A DNA stretch of 64,000 nucleotides, from assembly GCA_050951605.1 (NCBI GenBank), contig JBMNJJ010000003.1, positions 310,001-374,000 of the forward strand, written 5' to 3'. How positions within the stretch are numbered: the first letter of the stretch is position 1; each line of letters opens with the position of its first letter. The notes beneath the pieces are model-generated. The model did no database searches. It saw only the letters and a program-made list of their open reading frames with translations, and had not been told where the DNA came from. The DNA comes from DUTS01 sp050951605 (lineage in GTDB: Bacteria > Bacillota > Peptococcia > DRI-13 > DTU073). A program made the translations under genes and the position numbers. Positions 26,686-35,863 of this stretch are shown here, one piece after another.

Positions 26686-26750
26686 ATTATGTCGGAAAAA
26701 TCTTTTTTGGACAAGACACAATACGCCAAAATTTACCATCAGGTTATAAT
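26642..26750 (+). promoter_or_regulatory. spoIIE promoter region with Spo0A-box-like sites
   Basis: TATAAT (26745-26750) lacks a good -35 hexamer. Three near matches to the 0A box (TGTCGAA) lie upstream: TGTCCAA (26642-26648), TGTCGGA (26690-26696) and, inverted, TTGGACA (26707-26713). B. subtilis spoIIE is a SigA promoter activated by Spo0A, which fits. Each box has one mismatch, so this remains tentative. Confidence 0.45.
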
Positions 26751-26792
26751 ACAATAACCTTAGTTCCTTTTTAAGGAAGGTGGTGAAATCTT

Positions 26793-29144
26793 TTGTTAAA
26801 AGTTTTGTCCGGTTCCACACGTATAACTAAAAGGTTATGGTCTGAACTTTTAAATGTTTTTTCTTTTAGTTATGTAGGGTTTTTCCTTTTAGGAGTTTTA
26901 TTTTCTCGGGCAGTACTCTTAGGTGAATTATATCCTTTTGGGGTTGGTTTTTTAGTAGGAGTGTGTATTGAAAAACCAGAACAGAGGGGTGTTTCTTTTT
27001 TAGGTGTTCTCTTAGGTCTTTTATTGACAATAAAAGGATTCCCCTTATTAGGTTATCTCGCTAGTATCGTGGTATTATCTGCTGTTTTTTTCTGTTATAA
27101 AAAAGAGGAATTACCGTGGTTAATAGTATCTGCGTTAATTTTTGCGATTCATTTATTAGCTAGAGGTGGTATTGCCTTTTTGACTGGTAGTGAATTATAT
27201 TTATGGCTTGGTATAATTTTTGAAAGTTTATTTGTATGTATTTTTACGCTGGTTACTATTACGGGAATACGGGCTTATACTAAAGCAACAGAAGGCAGTA
27301 TTTTAACAGCGGAAGAAAGTACAAGCTTAGGGCTAATTATTCTTGGCATTGTACTTGGAGTAAGTAGCTGTTCTTTCTTAGATTATAGTTTGCAAAGTGT
27401 ACTGAGTCGTTGGTTAGTATTATGGGGTGCTTTTTTGGGAGGAACCGGGGGTGGAGCGGCTATTGGTGCAGTCGTGGGTTTAGTTCCCAGTGTACAAGGG
27501 ATGTTTACGGTAGGACCTGTTGCTTATTATGCTATAGCCGGATTGTTAGGTGGTATTTTTAATAGTTTTAAGAAGATAGGGGTTGTAGTAGGATTTGTGT
27601 TAGCTAATCTTTTCCTTTCTTTCTTTTTTACAGAAAGTGTCGTGATTGTCCAAGCGTTAAAAGAAACCGGGGCAGCCGTCCTTGTTTTTTTGCTGTTTAA
27701 TATACCTGTGAAAATGGAATCTTTTATTGCGGCAACTCATGGTAATAATACTTCCGGGGAAATTTTAAATTTTTATTATGCGGACAAGCTAGAGAAAATT
27801 GCCCAGGTTTTTTATGATTTAGAAAGAGTTTTACGGAGTAATAAGAAGAAAAAGACAGAAAAAAATAAACTTAAGTTCCTTTTTAATCAAGGTACTTCCC
27901 AAGTGTGTGCGGGGTGTAGTTTACAACGAGTATGTTGGGAACAGAATTTTTATAAAACATATCGTGCTGTTCTTGAAGCTTGTACAAAGCTGGAGACTCA
28001 AGGAATAGTTGCTGAGGAAGACTTTGGGACTGATTTTAAGAGAAGATGTTTGAGGCTAAGGGAACTTCGCGTTGCCCTTAACTCACAATTGGAGGTGTTA
28101 AAAGTAGTTAATTTTTATGAAAAACAATTGGACACTTGTCATCTGATGGTAAATCGGCAATTGGTTGGCCTGGCTAAAATTATAGAAGACTTTTCCGGGG
28201 AGATTAAACAAAAAATTGAACGTGAGGAAAGCTTAGAGGGTGTTTTAAGGGAGAAATTAAGAGAAAAAGGAATTCATATAAATCAGCTTAATGTAGTAAA
28301 ACCTCCCGGTGCGGAAAAGGAAATACATATAACGCAGAATGCCTGCCAACATGAAAGTTTATGTACGGCATTAGTGGCTCCTAATATTTCTCAAGTTTTA
28401 GAAAGGATTTTTGTTTTAAAAAACCGTACTTGTATAGAAAAAAAGAGAAATGGAAGTTGTTCCTATATTTTAGTGCCTAGTCGGGCTTTGCAGATTACTG
28501 TAGGTAAAGCTTCTTGCCCGAAAGAAGGGCTAACTGTTTCCGGAGACCATTGTTCTGCACTTACTTTGCCTAACCATAGATTTGCCTTGATTATGTGTGA
28601 TGGTATGGGAGTAGGTACTGAGGCCCAAGCGGAAAGTAGTTTAGCAGTAAGTGTTTTGGAGAAGTTTTTGTTGGCGGGTTTTTCACCACAAACAGCAGTA
28701 AGAACTGTTAATACTGCTTTATTACTAAAGTCATCACGAGAAAATTTTGCTACTTTAGATGTAGCCATTATTAATCAAATTAATGGTCAATGTGATTTTA
28801 TTAAAATTGGTGGAGCTCCTTCTTTAATTCGTTCAGCAAGAGGTTTAAAGGTTGTGCAATCATCTTCGCCTCCGGTAGGGATCTTAGAGGAAATAGAACC
28901 TCAAACGTTTCGCCATGTTTTAGGAATCAGGAATAATATAATTATGATGAGTGATGGGGTCTGGGATGTTTTAGATAGTGTTGAACCACCAGAGGCTAGG
29001 TTAGAGACATTGTTGTCTAAGTTTGAAATTTTTGATCCCCAGGTTGTTGCTGAGTATATTTTATTTATGGCTAAAAAAGCAGCGGGGAATCAGGTGCCGG
29101 ATGATATGTGTGTAATTGTTGCTTATATAGACAAAAAAGCCTAA
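26793..29144 (+). CDS. spoIIE: Stage II sporulation protein E (SpoIIE)
   Basis: Membrane-bound PP2C phosphatase that dephosphorylates SpoIIAA and so activates SigF in the forespore; it also interacts with FtsZ. The protein has 783 residues: about ten hydrophobic helices in the first 310 residues, a regulatory/oligomerisation middle region with a CAGCSLQRVCW cysteine cluster near 370, and the C-terminal phosphatase (LIMCDGMGVGTEA, KIGGAPSLI, MMSDGVWD). The start is TTG behind AAGGTGGTGA. Position before tilS and ftsH is conserved in sporeformers. Confidence 0.96.
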   Translation: MLKVLSGSTRITKRLWSELLNVFSFSYVGFFLLGVLFSRAVLLGELYPFGVGFLVGVCIEKPEQRGVSFLGVLLGLLLTIKGFPLLGYLASIVVLSAVFFCYKKEELPWLIVSALIFAIHLLARGGIAFLTGSELYLWLGIIFESLFVCIFTLVTITGIRAYTKATEGSILTAEESTSLGLIILGIVLGVSSCSFLDYSLQSVLSRWLVLWGAFLGGTGGGAAIGAVVGLVPSVQGMFTVGPVAYYAIAGLLGGIFNSFKKIGVVVGFVLANLFLSFFFTESVVIVQALKETGAAVLVFLLFNIPVKMESFIAATHGNNTSGEILNFYYADKLEKIAQVFYDLERVLRSNKKKKTEKNKLKFLFNQGTSQVCAGCSLQRVCWEQNFYKTYRAVLEACTKLETQGIVAEEDFGTDFKRRCLRLRELRVALNSQLEVLKVVNFYEKQLDTCHLMVNRQLVGLAKIIEDFSGEIKQKIEREESLEGVLREKLREKGIHINQLNVVKPPGAEKEIHITQNACQHESLCTALVAPNISQVLERIFVLKNRTCIEKKRNGSCSYILVPSRALQITVGKASCPKEGLTVSGDHCSALTLPNHRFALIMCDGMGVGTEAQAESSLAVSVLEKFLLAGFSPQTAVRTVNTALLLKSSRENFATLDVAIINQINGQCDFIKIGGAPSLIRSARGLKVVQSSSPPVGILEEIEPQTFRHVLGIRNNIIMMSDGVWDVLDSVEPPEARLETLLSKFEIFDPQVVAEYILFMAKKAAGNQVPDDMCVIVAYIDKKA

Positions 29145-29170
29145 AGCGAAAAAAATAAAAAAAGTAATGT

Positions 29171-29207
29171 AAGGGAATCTTGATAAGCAGGAGTCCCCTT
29201 TTTTTTG
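29171..29207 (+). terminator. Probable terminator of spoIIE
   Basis: AAGGGAATC and GAGTCCCCTT can pair imperfectly, followed by eight T. Confidence 0.6.
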
Positions 29208-29252
29208 TAGAAAAAAGAAAAAGACTATATTTTTTTAAGGTTGGTTTTGTAA

Positions 29253-30647
29253 GTGATAAATGAAATACAAAAAGTTGTTCAAAAAACTATTGAGGAGTAT
29301 CAACTGATTTTACCCGGGGATTTAGTGATAGCTGGTGTTTCCGGTGGACCGGATTCTTTGACGATGCTGCATATTTTAAAGGAGTTACAACCTGTTTTAA
29401 AGTTTAAGCTTCATGTAGCTCATGTCGATCATTGTTTTCGGGGAAAAGAAGCGGAAGCAGAAGCACGTTGGGTTAAAGAGACGGCTGAAAGATGGGGTTT
29501 GCCTTGTACTGTAACTAAAGTAAATGTTCCGTATATAGCGCAAGAAAAAGGAATTTCTGCTCAAGAAGCGGGGCATTTGATTCGTAAAAAGTTTTTTAGA
29601 GAACTTTTAAAAAAATTAAGCGCCCAAAAAATTGCGTTAGGACATCAAGCTGATGACCAAGCGGAAACCGTTTTGATGCATTTTTTAGTGGGAGCAGGGT
29701 TAGAAGGTTTACAAGGGATTGTACCTAAAAATGGTCCCTTGATTAGACCTTTGCTTTTTTTACGACGTCAAGAAATAGAGGATTATTGCCGGGAAAATTT
29801 TTTAGAACCACGGCGGGATCCGAGTAACCAAAAAGATATTTATTTACGTAATAAAATTCGACTTCAAATTATTCCTTGGCTAGAGAAAGAGAGTAATCCT
29901 AATTTAGTTGAGACTTTGAATAGAACTGCTTCTATTCTTCAGGCGGAGGAAGACTTTTTACAGAAAGAAACGTTAAAATTAGCTAAAAAATTTATTCAGA
30001 GCAAAGAAAAAAAGGTTAGCTTGTCTTTAAAGGGATGGGGTTTTCTTCATATAGCAATGCAGAGGCGTTTAATACGTTTTGCTTATCGAAAGGTGGGGAA
30101 AAAGCAGGGATTAGCCTTTTTTCATGTAGAAGAAGTACGGAGTTTTATGGGGAAAGGAGAGGTAGGTAAGGTCTTACAACTTCCGGGTAAGATAAATGTG
30201 GAGAAGAGTTATGAAGAGATTTTATTTTATGACAGGAAGAGTAGTTTTTTAAATATGGAGGGAATTGCGAAACGTATTTTAAGGATTCCCGGTGAAACTT
30301 TTATACCGGAAACAGGGCAAAGGATTATTGCTGAAATTATTGAAGGAGTTTGTGGACAAAGTGAAAAAGGAAAAATTTATTTACCTTGGGAAGAGTGTGT
30401 GCCGAAATTTTATATTCGTTCCAGGAAAGCAGGAGATAGGTTTTCTCCACTCGGTTTACAAGGGACGAAGAAATTAAAAGATTTTTTAATAGAAAAAAAA
30501 GTTCCTCGTCAAAAAAGGGATCAGCTCATATTGGTGGTTGCGGGAGAGGAAATTGTATGGATACCGGGGTTGGCATTAACTAAAAAATGTAGAATGCAGA
30601 GTAAGAATGAGAAATATTTGGTTTTGACGTTGTATAATTCTTCGTGA
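29253..30647 (+). CDS. tilS: tRNA(Ile)-lysidine synthase
   Basis: Converts C34 of the CAU-anticodon tRNA-Ile to lysidine so that it reads AUA. The PP-loop SGGPDS (residues 30-35) defines the N-terminal ATP pyrophosphatase domain; ALGHQADDQAETVLMHFL and the C-terminal TilS domain (SRKAGDRFSPLG ... KLKDFLIEKKVPR) are also present. 464 residues is normal. Start is GTG with a modest AAGG site. hprT, usually between tilS and ftsH in Firmicutes, is not here. Confidence 0.95.
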   Translation: MINEIQKVVQKTIEEYQLILPGDLVIAGVSGGPDSLTMLHILKELQPVLKFKLHVAHVDHCFRGKEAEAEARWVKETAERWGLPCTVTKVNVPYIAQEKGISAQEAGHLIRKKFFRELLKKLSAQKIALGHQADDQAETVLMHFLVGAGLEGLQGIVPKNGPLIRPLLFLRRQEIEDYCRENFLEPRRDPSNQKDIYLRNKIRLQIIPWLEKESNPNLVETLNRTASILQAEEDFLQKETLKLAKKFIQSKEKKVSLSLKGWGFLHIAMQRRLIRFAYRKVGKKQGLAFFHVEEVRSFMGKGEVGKVLQLPGKINVEKSYEEILFYDRKSSFLNMEGIAKRILRIPGETFIPETGQRIIAEIIEGVCGQSEKGKIYLPWEECVPKFYIRSRKAGDRFSPLGLQGTKKLKDFLIEKKVPRQKRDQLILVVAGEEIVWIPGLALTKKCRMQSKNEKYLVLTLYNSS

Positions 30648-30765
30648 GAAATATTTGAAAAAAATTATTTTATATGGTAAAGTAAACAGGTTACTAGAAT
30701 ATTAGTTGTAGTTTGTGAGTTAAAGCTGACATTATTATAAATAAAAGAGCGGAAGGAGGAACCTC

Positions 30766-32634
30766 GTGAATCGGATTTTTAAAAATGTAGCAATCTATTT
30801 ATTGATTGTTTTGGCGGCTTATTTTATTTTTAGTCAGATAAATGTTGTCCCGCAAAAAGAAGATCCTTTTAACAATAACTATACAGCTTTTTATAAAGCT
30901 CTAGAAAAAGGAGAAATTAAGAATATAACCATTATTCAAGGAGATGATGTACGCTTAATTAAAGGTACTTTGAATAATACACAGCAATTTGAAGTTGTGG
31001 GTCCGCCTAATGATGAAAAATTGATTGAATTAATTAAGTCCAAGGATATTATCTTTTCTCAGGAACAGGCACCAAAAACTTCAATTTGGACTACTCTTCT
31101 TACTTCATTTTTACCGTTTCTTTTATTAATTGGGTTTATGTTTTTTATGATTCAACAAACTCAAGGTGGAGGAAGTCGTGTGATGCAGTTTGGGAAAAGT
31201 AGGGCTCGCTTGCATACCGACGATAAAAAAAGAATTACTTTTGCTGATGTAGCGGGGGTAGATGAAGTTAAAGAAGAACTGGCAGAAATCGTTGATTTTC
31301 TCAAATCACCAAAAAAATATACGGAACTAGGGGCCAAAATTCCTAAAGGTGTTTTGCTTTTTGGACCACCCGGTACGGGGAAAACCTTATTAGCAAGAGC
31401 TATTGCCGGGGAATCAGGCGTTCCGTTTTTTAGTATAAGTGGTTCTGACTTTGTAGAAATGTTTGTAGGCGTAGGAGCTTCTAGGGTTAGAGACTTATTT
31501 GAACAGGCCAAGAAAAATGCTCCTTGTATTGTTTTTATTGATGAGATTGATGCGGTCGGTCGCCAACGTGGTGCGGGACTAGGCGGAGGTCATGATGAAA
31601 GAGAACAAACTTTAAATCAGCTTCTGGTGGAAATGGATGGGTTTAGTGTTAATGCGGGCATCATTATTGTTGCTGCAACTAACCGTCCCGATATATTGGA
31701 TCCTGCACTTTTGCGACCGGGTCGTTTTGATCGTCAGATTGTTGTTGACATCCCCGACGTTAAGGGACGCCAGGAAATTCTTAAAGTTCATGCAAAAGGT
31801 AAGCCTTTACAGGAGAATGTTGATTTGGACATTTTAGCACGTCGCACTCCCGGTTTTACCGGAGCGGATTTAGCAAATTTATTCAATGAAGCGGCTCTTT
31901 TGGCAGCTCGACGAAATTATAATAAAATTTCTATGTCTGAGTTAGAAGATTCTATAGAAAGAGTTATTGCGGGTCCGGAGAAAAAGTCACGTGTGATAAG
32001 TGACTTTGAGAAAAAACTTGTCTCTTATCATGAAGCGGGACATGGTTTGGTAGCGGCCCTTTTGCCTCATACTGATCCCCTCCATAAGATTTCTATTATC
32101 CCAAGAGGAAGGGCCGGAGGCTATACTCTTCTTTTACCTAAAGAAGATCGTCATTATATGACGCGGTCACATCTTTTAAATCAGGTAACGATGTTATTAG
32201 GTGGAAGGATGGCAGAAAAACTGGTGCTTAATGAAATTAGTACTGGGGCACAAAATGACTTAGAAAGAGCAACGGGAATAGTGCGCAAAATGATTACCGA
32301 GTTTGGTATGTCTGAAGAGTTAGGTCCACTTACTTTTGGGAAAAAACAGGAGCAAGTTTTTTTAGGCAGGGATATTGCTACTGATCGCAATTATTCTGAA
32401 GAGGTTGCGTATGCTATTGATAAGGAAGCTCGTCGAATTATTGATGATTGTTATAAAGAAGCGGAAAAGTTATTAAAAGAAAATATTGAGGCATTACATC
32501 GTATTGCGGAGACTTTAATGCAGAAAGAAACCATCGATGCGGAAGAATTTGCTGAATTATTGCAACAGGCCGGACTAGGTGAATTTGTTGAGGAGAGAAT
32601 AGCGAGTAGTGAGATAGAAAAAGAAGAAAATTAG
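30766..32634 (+). CDS. ftsH: ATP-dependent zinc metalloprotease FtsH
   Basis: Membrane-anchored AAA+ protease for quality control of membrane and regulatory proteins. Two transmembrane helices flank an extracytoplasmic domain (residues about 5-25 and 108-128). The AAA module has Walker A GPPGTGKT (near 200), Walker [15 protein letters not shown] region; the zinc motif HEAGH is near 421-425. 622 residues. GTG start behind AAGGAGGAA. A clean terminator follows. Confidence 0.97.
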   Translation: MNRIFKNVAIYLLIVLAAYFIFSQINVVPQKEDPFNNNYTAFYKALEKGEIKNITIIQGDDVRLIKGTLNNTQQFEVVGPPNDEKLIELIKSKDIIFSQEQAPKTSIWTTLLTSFLPFLLLIGFMFFMIQQTQGGGSRVMQFGKSRARLHTDDKKRITFADVAGVDEVKEELAEIVDFLKSPKKYTELGAKIPKGVLLFGPPGTGKTLLARAIAGESGVPFFSISGSDFVEMFVGVGASRVRDLFEQAKKNAPCIVFIDEIDAVGRQRGAGLGGGHDEREQTLNQLLVEMDGFSVNAGIIIVAATNRPDILDPALLRPGRFDRQIVVDIPDVKGRQEILKVHAKGKPLQENVDLDILARRTPGFTGADLANLFNEAALLAARRNYNKISMSELEDSIERVIAGPEKKSRVISDFEKKLVSYHEAGHGLVAALLPHTDPLHKISIIPRGRAGGYTLLLPKEDRHYMTRSHLLNQVTMLLGGRMAEKLVLNEISTGAQNDLERATGIVRKMITEFGMSEELGPLTFGKKQEQVFLGRDIATDRNYSEEVAYAIDKEARRIIDDCYKEAEKLLKENIEALHRIAETLMQKETIDAEEFAELLQQAGLGEFVEERIASSEIEKEEN

Positions 32635-32640
32635 TTTTCT

Positions 32641-32668
32641 GAGACCTTTATAGGTCTCTTTTTTTTGA
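32641..32668 (+). terminator. Rho-independent terminator of ftsH
   Basis: GAGACC pairs with GGTCTC over a 6-nt loop and runs into eight or more T. Confidence 0.9.
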
Positions 32669-32750
32669 CTAAAACATTTAAAATAGGAGAAAAAAATGTT
32701 ATAGTGGGCAATGTAATGTGTGTATATTAAATAATATAAATAATGAATGG

Positions 32751-33971
32751 ATGGTGGAGAAGTTGCGAGGTCCTTATTTTCTCGAATTAGACAGTGAAGG
32801 GGAAGTAGAAAGGATTTTTAAAGAGATTGGTTGTGATCAGTCAGGAAGAAAAATAATGTCTCAAAAAAGTAATATAATTCCTTTGTTTTTAAAGGAAGTT
32901 AAAAGCCCGGCGGCAAATATCTTAAAGCAGCAAATGCTTTCTTTGGGTGGTGAAGCTGTTGTAGGGAGAGGTGTTATTAATTGCAGTCAAGAGTGCAGTG
33001 ATGTTCTTCTTTTGGGGACACGGAAAGTATATGCGATGTTGGCGGAAAAGATTTGTTTACAACCTTGGAGCCTTAAGACTTTGGGGGAAAAAATCAAGGC
33101 ACTTTTAGTAAATTTGGAGAAGAAAAAAATTGTTACTTGGAAGTGGCCGGGTTGCCAACTTACTCTCGGTGATAAAACTTTGATTATGGGGATTTTAAAT
33201 GTCACACCTGATTCTTTTTCCGATGGTGGTAAATTTGTAGAACTTTCACAGGCTGTGGAACATGCTTGGGAAATGGTAGAGGCTGGTGCAGACATTATTG
33301 ATGTAGGTGGGGAATCTACACGTCCTGGGTGTAATACTGTTTCTACTGAAGAAGAATTAAGACGAGTGTTACCTATTTTGGAAAAACTTCTATTGGAAGA
33401 GATACCGGTGCCTATTTCTATAGATACTTATAAAGCTACAGTGGCCGAAGAAGCTCTTTCTTCAGGTGCACAGATTATTAATGATGTGGGAGGAGGCTTA
33501 AAAGATCCTCGTATGGCTGAGGTTGTAGCACGTTCCCAGGCACCTGTTATTGTTATGCATAATCCGGAAAAGGGAATGTATAATGATTTACTTCCTGACA
33601 TTTTAGATAGTTTAGCTGCACAAGTAAAAATTTATGAAGATGCCGGGTTGTCTTCAGATAAGATAGTTATTGACCCCGGAGTGGGCTTTGGTAAGGACTG
33701 TCAGGAGAATTTAGTGGTGATGAAGAATTTAAAATCTTTTTGCGCTCTTGGTAAACCCGTCCTTTTAGGTGTTTCCCGTAAATCTTTCATCGGTAAAACA
33801 TTGGATCTCCCTGTAACTGACCGTTTGGAGGGGTCATTAGCGGCAGCGGCTTGGGGTGTGATGAGTGATATGGATATCATTAGAGTTCATGATGTGCGGG
33901 AAACGGTGAGATTAGTTAAAGTTTTGGAAGCGATTAAGATGGAGGGGTTTAGTAGTGAAGGAACCAGATAA
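32751..33971 (+). CDS. folP: Dihydropteroate synthase with N-terminal extension
   Basis: Condenses p-aminobenzoate with dihydropterin pyrophosphate in folate synthesis. The catalytic TIM barrel occupies about the last 270 residues: MGILNVTPDSFSDGG, IDVGGESTRPG, and VIDPGVGFGK motifs are intact. About 135 residues precede it (from VEKLRGPYFLELDSE), forming a domain I do not recognise; similar long FolP proteins are known from Clostridia. The start is uncertain: ATG at 32751 or TTG at 32763, neither with an ideal ribosome-binding site. folB overlaps its 3' end. Confidence 0.9.
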   Translation: MVEKLRGPYFLELDSEGEVERIFKEIGCDQSGRKIMSQKSNIIPLFLKEVKSPAANILKQQMLSLGGEAVVGRGVINCSQECSDVLLLGTRKVYAMLAEKICLQPWSLKTLGEKIKALLVNLEKKKIVTWKWPGCQLTLGDKTLIMGILNVTPDSFSDGGKFVELSQAVEHAWEMVEAGADIIDVGGESTRPGCNTVSTEEELRRVLPILEKLLLEEIPVPISIDTYKATVAEEALSSGAQIINDVGGGLKDPRMAEVVARSQAPVIVMHNPEKGMYNDLLPDILDSLAAQVKIYEDAGLSSDKIVIDPGVGFGKDCQENLVVMKNLKSFCALGKPVLLGVSRKSFIGKTLDLPVTDRLEGSLAAAAWGVMSDMDIIRVHDVRETVRLVKVLEAIKMEGFSSEGTR

Positions 33972-34329
33972 AATCATGTTGGAGGGGATGAGGTTTTACG
34001 GCTATCATGGTGTAGCAGCAGAAGAAAAAGCTTTAGGACAGTGGTTTGAAATTGATGTTGTGATGTGGGGTGATTTTTCTCAAGCTATTTGTACCGATAA
34101 TCTAGAAAAAGCTCTTGATTATAGTCGAGTTTACGAGATGACGAGGGAGATTGTGGAAGGCCCGTCGGTTAATCTTCTTGAACACCTTGCTCATAAAATA
34201 ATGCATGCTCTTCTTTCTTTACCTTTACTTGAAAAAGCATTGGTTAGAATAAAAAAGCCACAGGCTCCTGTAAAAGGTCCTTTATCTTATGCGGGAGTGG
34301 AAATAGTCAGGTGCAAAAATGAAGAGTGA
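33955..34329 (+). CDS. folB: Dihydroneopterin aldolase
   Basis: Cleaves dihydroneopterin to 6-hydroxymethyl-dihydropterin and glycolaldehyde. 124 residues with the family motifs MRFYGYHGVAAEEKALGQWF (catalytic Glu), LDYSRVYE and LLEHLAHKI, and Lys in VRIKKPQAPV. GTG start overlaps the folP end by 17 nt, with GGAGGGG inside folP; translation is probably coupled. Confidence 0.94.
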   Translation: MKEPDKIMLEGMRFYGYHGVAAEEKALGQWFEIDVVMWGDFSQAICTDNLEKALDYSRVYEMTREIVEGPSVNLLEHLAHKIMHALLSLPLLEKALVRIKKPQAPVKGPLSYAGVEIVRCKNEE

Positions 34330-34831
34330 GAAAGTTTATCTATCTTTAGGCAGTAATGTGGGGGATTCACTCGAGAATTTATTGCAAGCTTTAGTAAGCC
34401 TTTCCGCAAGGGGACTTACGCTTAAAGCGATATCAAGTATATATAGAACTGCAGCTGTCGGTTATACTCAGCAGGCAGATTTTCTAAATATGGTTATTTC
34501 CGGAGAAACAACGCTTAGTGCTATGGAGACTTTGGGAGTTTGTTTAGATATAGAAAAGAAGTTAGGTCGGATTCGGAAGAAACATTGGGGCCCCCGTACA
34601 ATAGATCTTGATTTACTTTTTTTTGGTGAGCAGAAGATAGACACCCCTCAATTGCAAGTACCCCATCCTCGTTTAAAGGAACGGGCTTTTGTTTTGGTTC
34701 CTCTGCAGGAAATAGCCCCCTCTTTTTTTAAAAAACTTCAGGTAGAGATTCCTGCACAAAAAGTTGAGTTGCTAATTAGTGCTAATGATGTTAAAATAAT
34801 GCTGAAAGAACGTAGTTTGCCTATAGAATAG
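34319..34831 (+). CDS. folK: 2-amino-4-hydroxy-6-hydroxymethyldihydropteridine pyrophosphokinase
   Basis: Transfers pyrophosphate from ATP to hydroxymethyl-dihydropterin, making the FolP substrate. YLSLGSNVGD, QADFLNMV, and the signature GPRTIDLDLLFFG with PHPRLKERAFVL are present. 170 residues. The ATG overlaps the folB stop by 11 nt, so folP-folB-folK form one coupled operon; no terminator is visible until 34996. Confidence 0.96.
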   Translation: MKSEKVYLSLGSNVGDSLENLLQALVSLSARGLTLKAISSIYRTAAVGYTQQADFLNMVISGETTLSAMETLGVCLDIEKKLGRIRKKHWGPRTIDLDLLFFGEQKIDTPQLQVPHPRLKERAFVLVPLQEIAPSFFKKLQVEIPAQKVELLISANDVKIMLKERSLPIE

Positions 34832-34971
34832 GGTTAAACGACATCCTTTAAAGGAGTTGTATTAACCGCAAGTGTTAGCGAATAGGTAAAAGATTTTGTG
34901 AAAAACTAAAGAACAATAAGAAATATTTTATGACCGCTTGGAGCCAGGATTGGACTGAGACGGAAAGAGAT

Positions 34972-35035
34972 AGGTAAGGTTTCTAGATAATAATTTACCT
35001 TCTGGGTCTTTGCGTCCCGGAAGGTTTTTATTTTT
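34972..35035 (+). promoter_or_regulatory. Terminator with a competing upstream pairing (attenuator-like)
   Basis: ACCTTCTGGG (34997-35006) pairs with CCCGGAAGGT (35016-35025), followed by a T-run. The 5' arm can instead pair upstream: AGGTAA (34972-34977) with TTACCT (34995-35000). It could simply terminate the fol operon 165 nt downstream, or be an attenuator. I could not match the preceding 100 nt to a riboswitch class. The stretch 34832-34971 otherwise holds nothing I recognise. Confidence 0.5.
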
Positions 35036-35064
35036 AAAGGAGGTGGTTTTAGCGAGAAAGAGAA

Positions 35065-35094
35065 TGTTAACCCGACAAGGGGAAATGGTTGACA
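35065..35094 (+). promoter_or_regulatory. BirA-type operator 1, over the -35 box
   Basis: TGTTAACC (35065-35072), 14 nt, GGTTGACA (35087-35094): the BirA consensus in Firmicutes is a GTTAACC/GGTTAAC inverted repeat with about this spacing. The right half-site coincides with the -35 hexamer and has one mismatch. Confidence 0.65.
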
Positions 35095-35117
35095 ATTAAA
35101 CAATCCTACTTTATAAT
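35089..35117 (+). promoter_or_regulatory. SigA promoter of bioY
   Basis: TTGACA (35089-35094), 17-nt spacer, TATAAT (35112-35117); a perfect vegetative promoter 52 nt before the bioY start. Confidence 0.85.
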
Positions 35118-35124
35118 GAGAGCA

Positions 35125-35154
35125 TGTTAACCAACATATACCACAAGGTTAACA
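35125..35154 (+). promoter_or_regulatory. BirA-type operator 2, at the transcription start
   Basis: TGTTAACC (35125-35132), 14 nt, GGTTAACA (35147-35154): a perfect inverted repeat at the expected +1 region. Biotinyl-AMP-loaded BirA would block transcription of the biotin transporter gene. Confidence 0.8.
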
Positions 35155-35168
35155 AAGGAGGAGACATA

Positions 35169-35724
35169 ATGAAACTTACTGTACAGGAAATGACCAGAAC
35201 TGCTCTTTTTACTGCTCTCATTTGTATTGCTTCTTTTATTTTAAAGATTGGTGGCGAGATAGTAGTACCTTTTAGTATTTTACCTTTTATGGTTTTATTA
35301 ACCGGGGGCATTTTAGGCCCGCGTTTAGGAGCACTTAGTGTTACTCTTTATGTACTTATTGGGCTAATTGGTGTACCGGTATTTGCCCAGTCTCCGTTTG
35401 GTGGATTCGCCTATATTTTGCATCCTACTTTTGGTTTTGTGTTAGGTTTTATACTGGCAGCTTATCTCGTGGGGTTAATAGTGCAAAAAGTACCATCCTC
35501 GCGTATTTGGAAGTTTTTAGGGAGCAATGTTAGTAGGTATAGTTGCTATTTATCTTATAGGTATTCCTTACCTTTATGGAATAATTAAATTTTATCTTGG
35601 TAAGCCTTTTACCATGTGGAAAGCTGTAGAAGTTGGGCTCCTGCCTTTTATTGGGTTAGATCTTATCAAAGGATTATTGGCAGGGGTGATTGCTCAGCAT
35701 GTTGTAAAGCGCATGGAGCGTTAA
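35169..35724 (+). pseudogene. bioY: Biotin ECF transporter S component BioY, interrupted by a frameshift
   Basis: Membrane substrate-binding subunit for biotin uptake. The first frame (35169-35522) encodes the BioY N-terminal two thirds (ISFILKIGGEI-like start, GPRLGALSV, FAQSPFGGFAYI with the biotin-binding region, HPTFGFVLGF). The rest (GIPYLYGIIKFYLG, then KAVEVGLLPFIGLDLIKGLLA) is in the +1 frame from about 35524. Removing one base at 35520-35523 restores a normal 184-residue protein. Either a real mutation, a sequencing error, or unusual recoding. AAAGGAGGAG supports the ATG. A terminator follows at 35757. Confidence 0.85.
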
Positions 35725-35755
35725 GGTGAAGCAAGAGAAAATTTAAAATTACTCT

Positions 35756-35792
35756 AAAAGCGTTAGGAAAGTTTTCCTAACGCTTTTTTACT
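35756..35792 (+). terminator. Rho-independent terminator of bioY
   Basis: AAAAGCGTTAGGAAA pairs perfectly with TTTCCTAACGCTTTT; six to seven T follow. Confidence 0.95.
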
Positions 35793-35863
35793 ATATATTC
35801 CGGGTAAGAGGATGTTTTTTTCTTGGTTCTTGGTTAAATTATTTGTTGGAGGAGGGAAAAAAT

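Noticed and set aside
34900..35035. THF, TPP, FMN, SAM, cobalamin or T-box riboswitch near folK and bioY
   Set aside because: None of the conserved cores of these classes could be found; only the terminator and one competing pairing are supported.
35514..35530. Programmed frameshifting in bioY
   Set aside because: The needed shift is +1, and the TTTTTA run would favour -1; no stimulatory structure or rare codon pair is evident.
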